Origin: Prevotellaceae bacterium UBA711
GTDB lineage: Bacteria > Bacteroidota > Bacteroidia > Bacteroidales > Bacteroidaceae
Reading direction: 5' to 3'
DNA: 33,805 nucleotides
Assembly: GCA_002297545.1 (NCBI GenBank)
Contig: DBLZ01000101.1
Span: 1 to 33,805, forward strand
In this document: piece after piece, positions 32,263 through 33,805 of the stretch
How positions within the stretch are numbered: the first letter of the stretch is position 1
Layout: every line of letters begins with the position of its first letter
Position numbers and translations under genes: made by a program
Notes under the pieces: generated by a model
What the model saw: the letters and a program-made list of their open reading frames with translations, nothing else
Databases searched by the model: none
Told to the model about the DNA's origin: nothing

Positions 32263-33504
32263 ATGAGAAAGTTTACCTTTAAGATGGCTGCCATGGCACT
32301 ATGTGCATCCATGTGGAGTATGCAGGCCGGAGCCGAGAATTGGATTACGAAGCTTAAGGACGATGTCTTTGTTAACCAGTTGTCCATACCCGGGACACAT
32401 GACTCGGGAACAGGCGAGGGTTTCATGAGTTCATTCTTCGATGGGTTTGCACGCACACAGGATCTCTCCATGCAGGAGCAGTGGGACAGCGGCATACGAG
32501 CGTTTGATCTGCGCCCCACAGCTGTGCAGACGGTCAGTGGTGAGCGTTATCTGAAGATATATCACGGCATAGTGGAGACGAAAATACGTTTTGACGAGGC
32601 GCTTCGCCTCCTGTGCAAGCAGGTGACGGATAACCCAGGGGAGTTTGCCATTGTCATCATGCGTCACGAGACTGACGGTGAGAAGTCCGGGCTGGGCACA
32701 TTGTGGGAAGAGCTGGTGGACAGCTGTCTCAACGCCGAGGAGTTCAGCGGAAAGTTCATAGCTTTCCGCAATAGTCTGAAAGTAAGTGACATGCGTGGCA
32801 AGGTGCTTGTACTGAGCCGCGACAGTTATCTCAACAACAAGCGTCTCGTGGGTGGGTATATCACCAATTGGACACATAGTGGAGACATAGCTGACCAGAA
32901 GAAGGGTGTAATCAACAGCAAGGGCATAATAAAGACCTCGCCACTCTACGTGCAGGATTTCTACGACTGTACCGGTGATCGCCTGGCCACCAAGCTTACG
33001 GCCATGAAGAACATGTTTGAGGAGGCAGGCAAGGCGCTCTCATACACCAGTGGCAAAAAAATATGGGCCATCAACCATGCTTCGGGCTACACTAAATCAG
33101 CATCTGTATCCGGCAACCGCGATAATGCAGTGAACACGCACCGTGTTGCTCTCGACTTCCTCTCCACATGTGAGCCAGGTACACCCACGGGCATCGTCAT
33201 GATGGACTTTGCAGGAGTTGATAAGTCCGGTAACTATGACGTGCAGTCCCTTACGTTGACCAATGCCCTGATAGCCAACAACAAGCCTTACGAGAATGGC
33301 GCAACAGGCATCAACGATGCCATGGCCGACGGGGACGACATACATGTGGTGGACGGTTGCGTCTGCTCCAACGTGCCCGTTACCGTCTACGACCTCAATG
33401 GCAGACAGCTGGCCTCTCCAGGCCTGCGTGTGCAGTTGCCATCGGGCCGGGGCGTCTTCCTTGTAAGAACCTCTTCCGGGACATGTCGTGTGGTGACACG
33501 TTGA
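32263..33504 (+). CDS. Exported PI-PLC X-domain phospholipase-like protein
   Basis: This 413-aa secreted protein has a signal peptide at about 1-24 (ending MQAGAEN) and a bacterial-type phosphatidylinositol-specific phospholipase C X domain. The two catalytic histidines are seen: H46 in IPGTHDSGT and H101 in IYHGIVETK, with the D/R pair in GIRAFDLRPT and the EFAIVIMRHE strand. Such enzymes cleave phosphatidylinositol or GPI anchors by a cyclic intermediate without calcium. The C-terminal VYDLNGRQL...GRGVFLVRT tail matches the type-IX-like ends of the GH89 and GH2 enzymes. It has its own promoter. The true lipid substrate is not shown by sequence. Confidence 0.9.
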   Translation: MRKFTFKMAAMALCASMWSMQAGAENWITKLKDDVFVNQLSIPGTHDSGTGEGFMSSFFDGFARTQDLSMQEQWDSGIRAFDLRPTAVQTVSGERYLKIYHGIVETKIRFDEALRLLCKQVTDNPGEFAIVIMRHETDGEKSGLGTLWEELVDSCLNAEEFSGKFIAFRNSLKVSDMRGKVLVLSRDSYLNNKRLVGGYITNWTHSGDIADQKKGVINSKGIIKTSPLYVQDFYDCTGDRLATKLTAMKNMFEEAGKALSYTSGKKIWAINHASGYTKSASVSGNRDNAVNTHRVALDFLSTCEPGTPTGIVMMDFAGVDKSGNYDVQSLTLTNALIANNKPYENGATGINDAMADGDDIHVVDGCVCSNVPVTVYDLNGRQLASPGLRVQLPSGRGVFLVRTSSGTCRVVTR

Positions 33505-33602
33505 GCATGCACCGGCATCTTATGCTTAAGCTACAATACACTTCAAATAGTGTGTGTCAAAAATGGAGATATACGCAAACAGATTGCTCTCCACTATGCA
33601 GC

Positions 33603-33805
33603 GGGCTGAAAGCCCAAGGAGCCCACAGCCCAGGGCAACGCCCTGGGTATAACGCATACAACAACAGTCGCCCTGAAAGGGCAAAAGCGCATAAGTACCG
33701 TGGAGAAATACTTGATGACTAAGGCTTTTGCCCTTTCAGGGCGCATGGCTGAGAGGAATGTATCATACCCGGGGCGCTGCCCCGGGCAATCTATGTTAAT
33801 CTCCA
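33603..33805. repeat. Multi-palindromic intergenic element, cut by the window end
   Basis: A chain of GC-rich hairpins is seen: GGGCTGAAAGCCC (33603-33615), CCCAGGGC/GCCCTGGG (33629-33647, 3-nt loop), GCCCTGAAAGGGC (33670-33682) and CCCGGGGC/GCCCCGGG (33768-33786, 3-nt loop). A perfect 19-bp inverted repeat joins 33670-33688 with 33724-33742 (GCCCTGAAAGGGCAAAAGC). The style resembles REP/MITE-like palindromic elements that occur in many copies in Bacteroidetes and other genomes. No gene is seen in the 300 bp after the phospholipase, and the element may continue past the window. Confidence 0.7.

Overview
The window looks like chromosomal DNA of a Bacteroidales bacterium, most likely Prevotellaceae or a near relative. 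The evidence is: promoters of the Bacteroidetes type (TTTG, 19-20 nt, TAnnTTTG) at several gene starts; A/C-rich leaders without Shine-Dalgarno sequences; an S46 dipeptidyl-peptidase; a DUF4294 protein; and secreted hydrolases ending in a short type-IX-secretion-like tail. No tRNA, rRNA, CRISPR array, transposase or phage gene was seen, so this is a core and secretory region rather than an island.

Layout. 1-330 is purine-rich and gene-free, with a G-quadruplex motif and a 20-bp hairpin. 331-3846 holds an S46 peptidase (minus), divergent from a 127-aa conserved protein and a ferredoxin-nitroreductase. 3916-9889 holds a 1588-aa GH89 alpha-N-acetylglucosaminidase, a 66-aa peptide and a LOG-like protein, closed by a bidirectional hairpin. 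10066-13439 (minus) holds a DEAD-box helicase and a coupled CPBP protease/GNAT pair, divergent from a SpoU/TrmH methyltransferase. 14405-15237 has no large gene but is rich in signals: two FNR-like palindromes, a promoter, a candidate RNA with terminator, and an array of 22-bp-phased repeats. 15238-17731 holds a small acidic protein and a three-gene ECF sigma operon. Then come a compact PBP4 (minus) and a run nadB, trkH, radical SAM, DUF4294, trmH-like, nadA, ychF, lgt. The right end has a GH2 beta-galactosidase with a lectin-like N-terminus, a PI-PLC-type phospholipase and a multi-palindromic intergenic element cut by the window edge.

How the genes fit together. The secreted GH89, GH2, S46 and PI-PLC enzymes suggest feeding on host or dietary glycoconjugates, peptides and lipids. 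No SusC/SusD pair is present, so this is not a classical polysaccharide utilisation locus. nadB and nadA supply quinolinate for NAD but are separated by four other genes. Lgt and the PBP4-like protein belong to envelope biogenesis.

The most unusual signal is non-coding. Three intergenic loci (2484-2562, 14875-14953, 25532-25610) each carry four 13-nt motifs at an exact 22-bp period with unrelated spacers. At the first locus the motifs overlap a promoter. They look like helically phased binding sites for an unidentified protein. A cluster of DnaA-box-like 9-mers before nadA and a 26-codon upstream ORF overlapping the nadB start also deserve checking. All calls were made by eye from sequence, without database searches.
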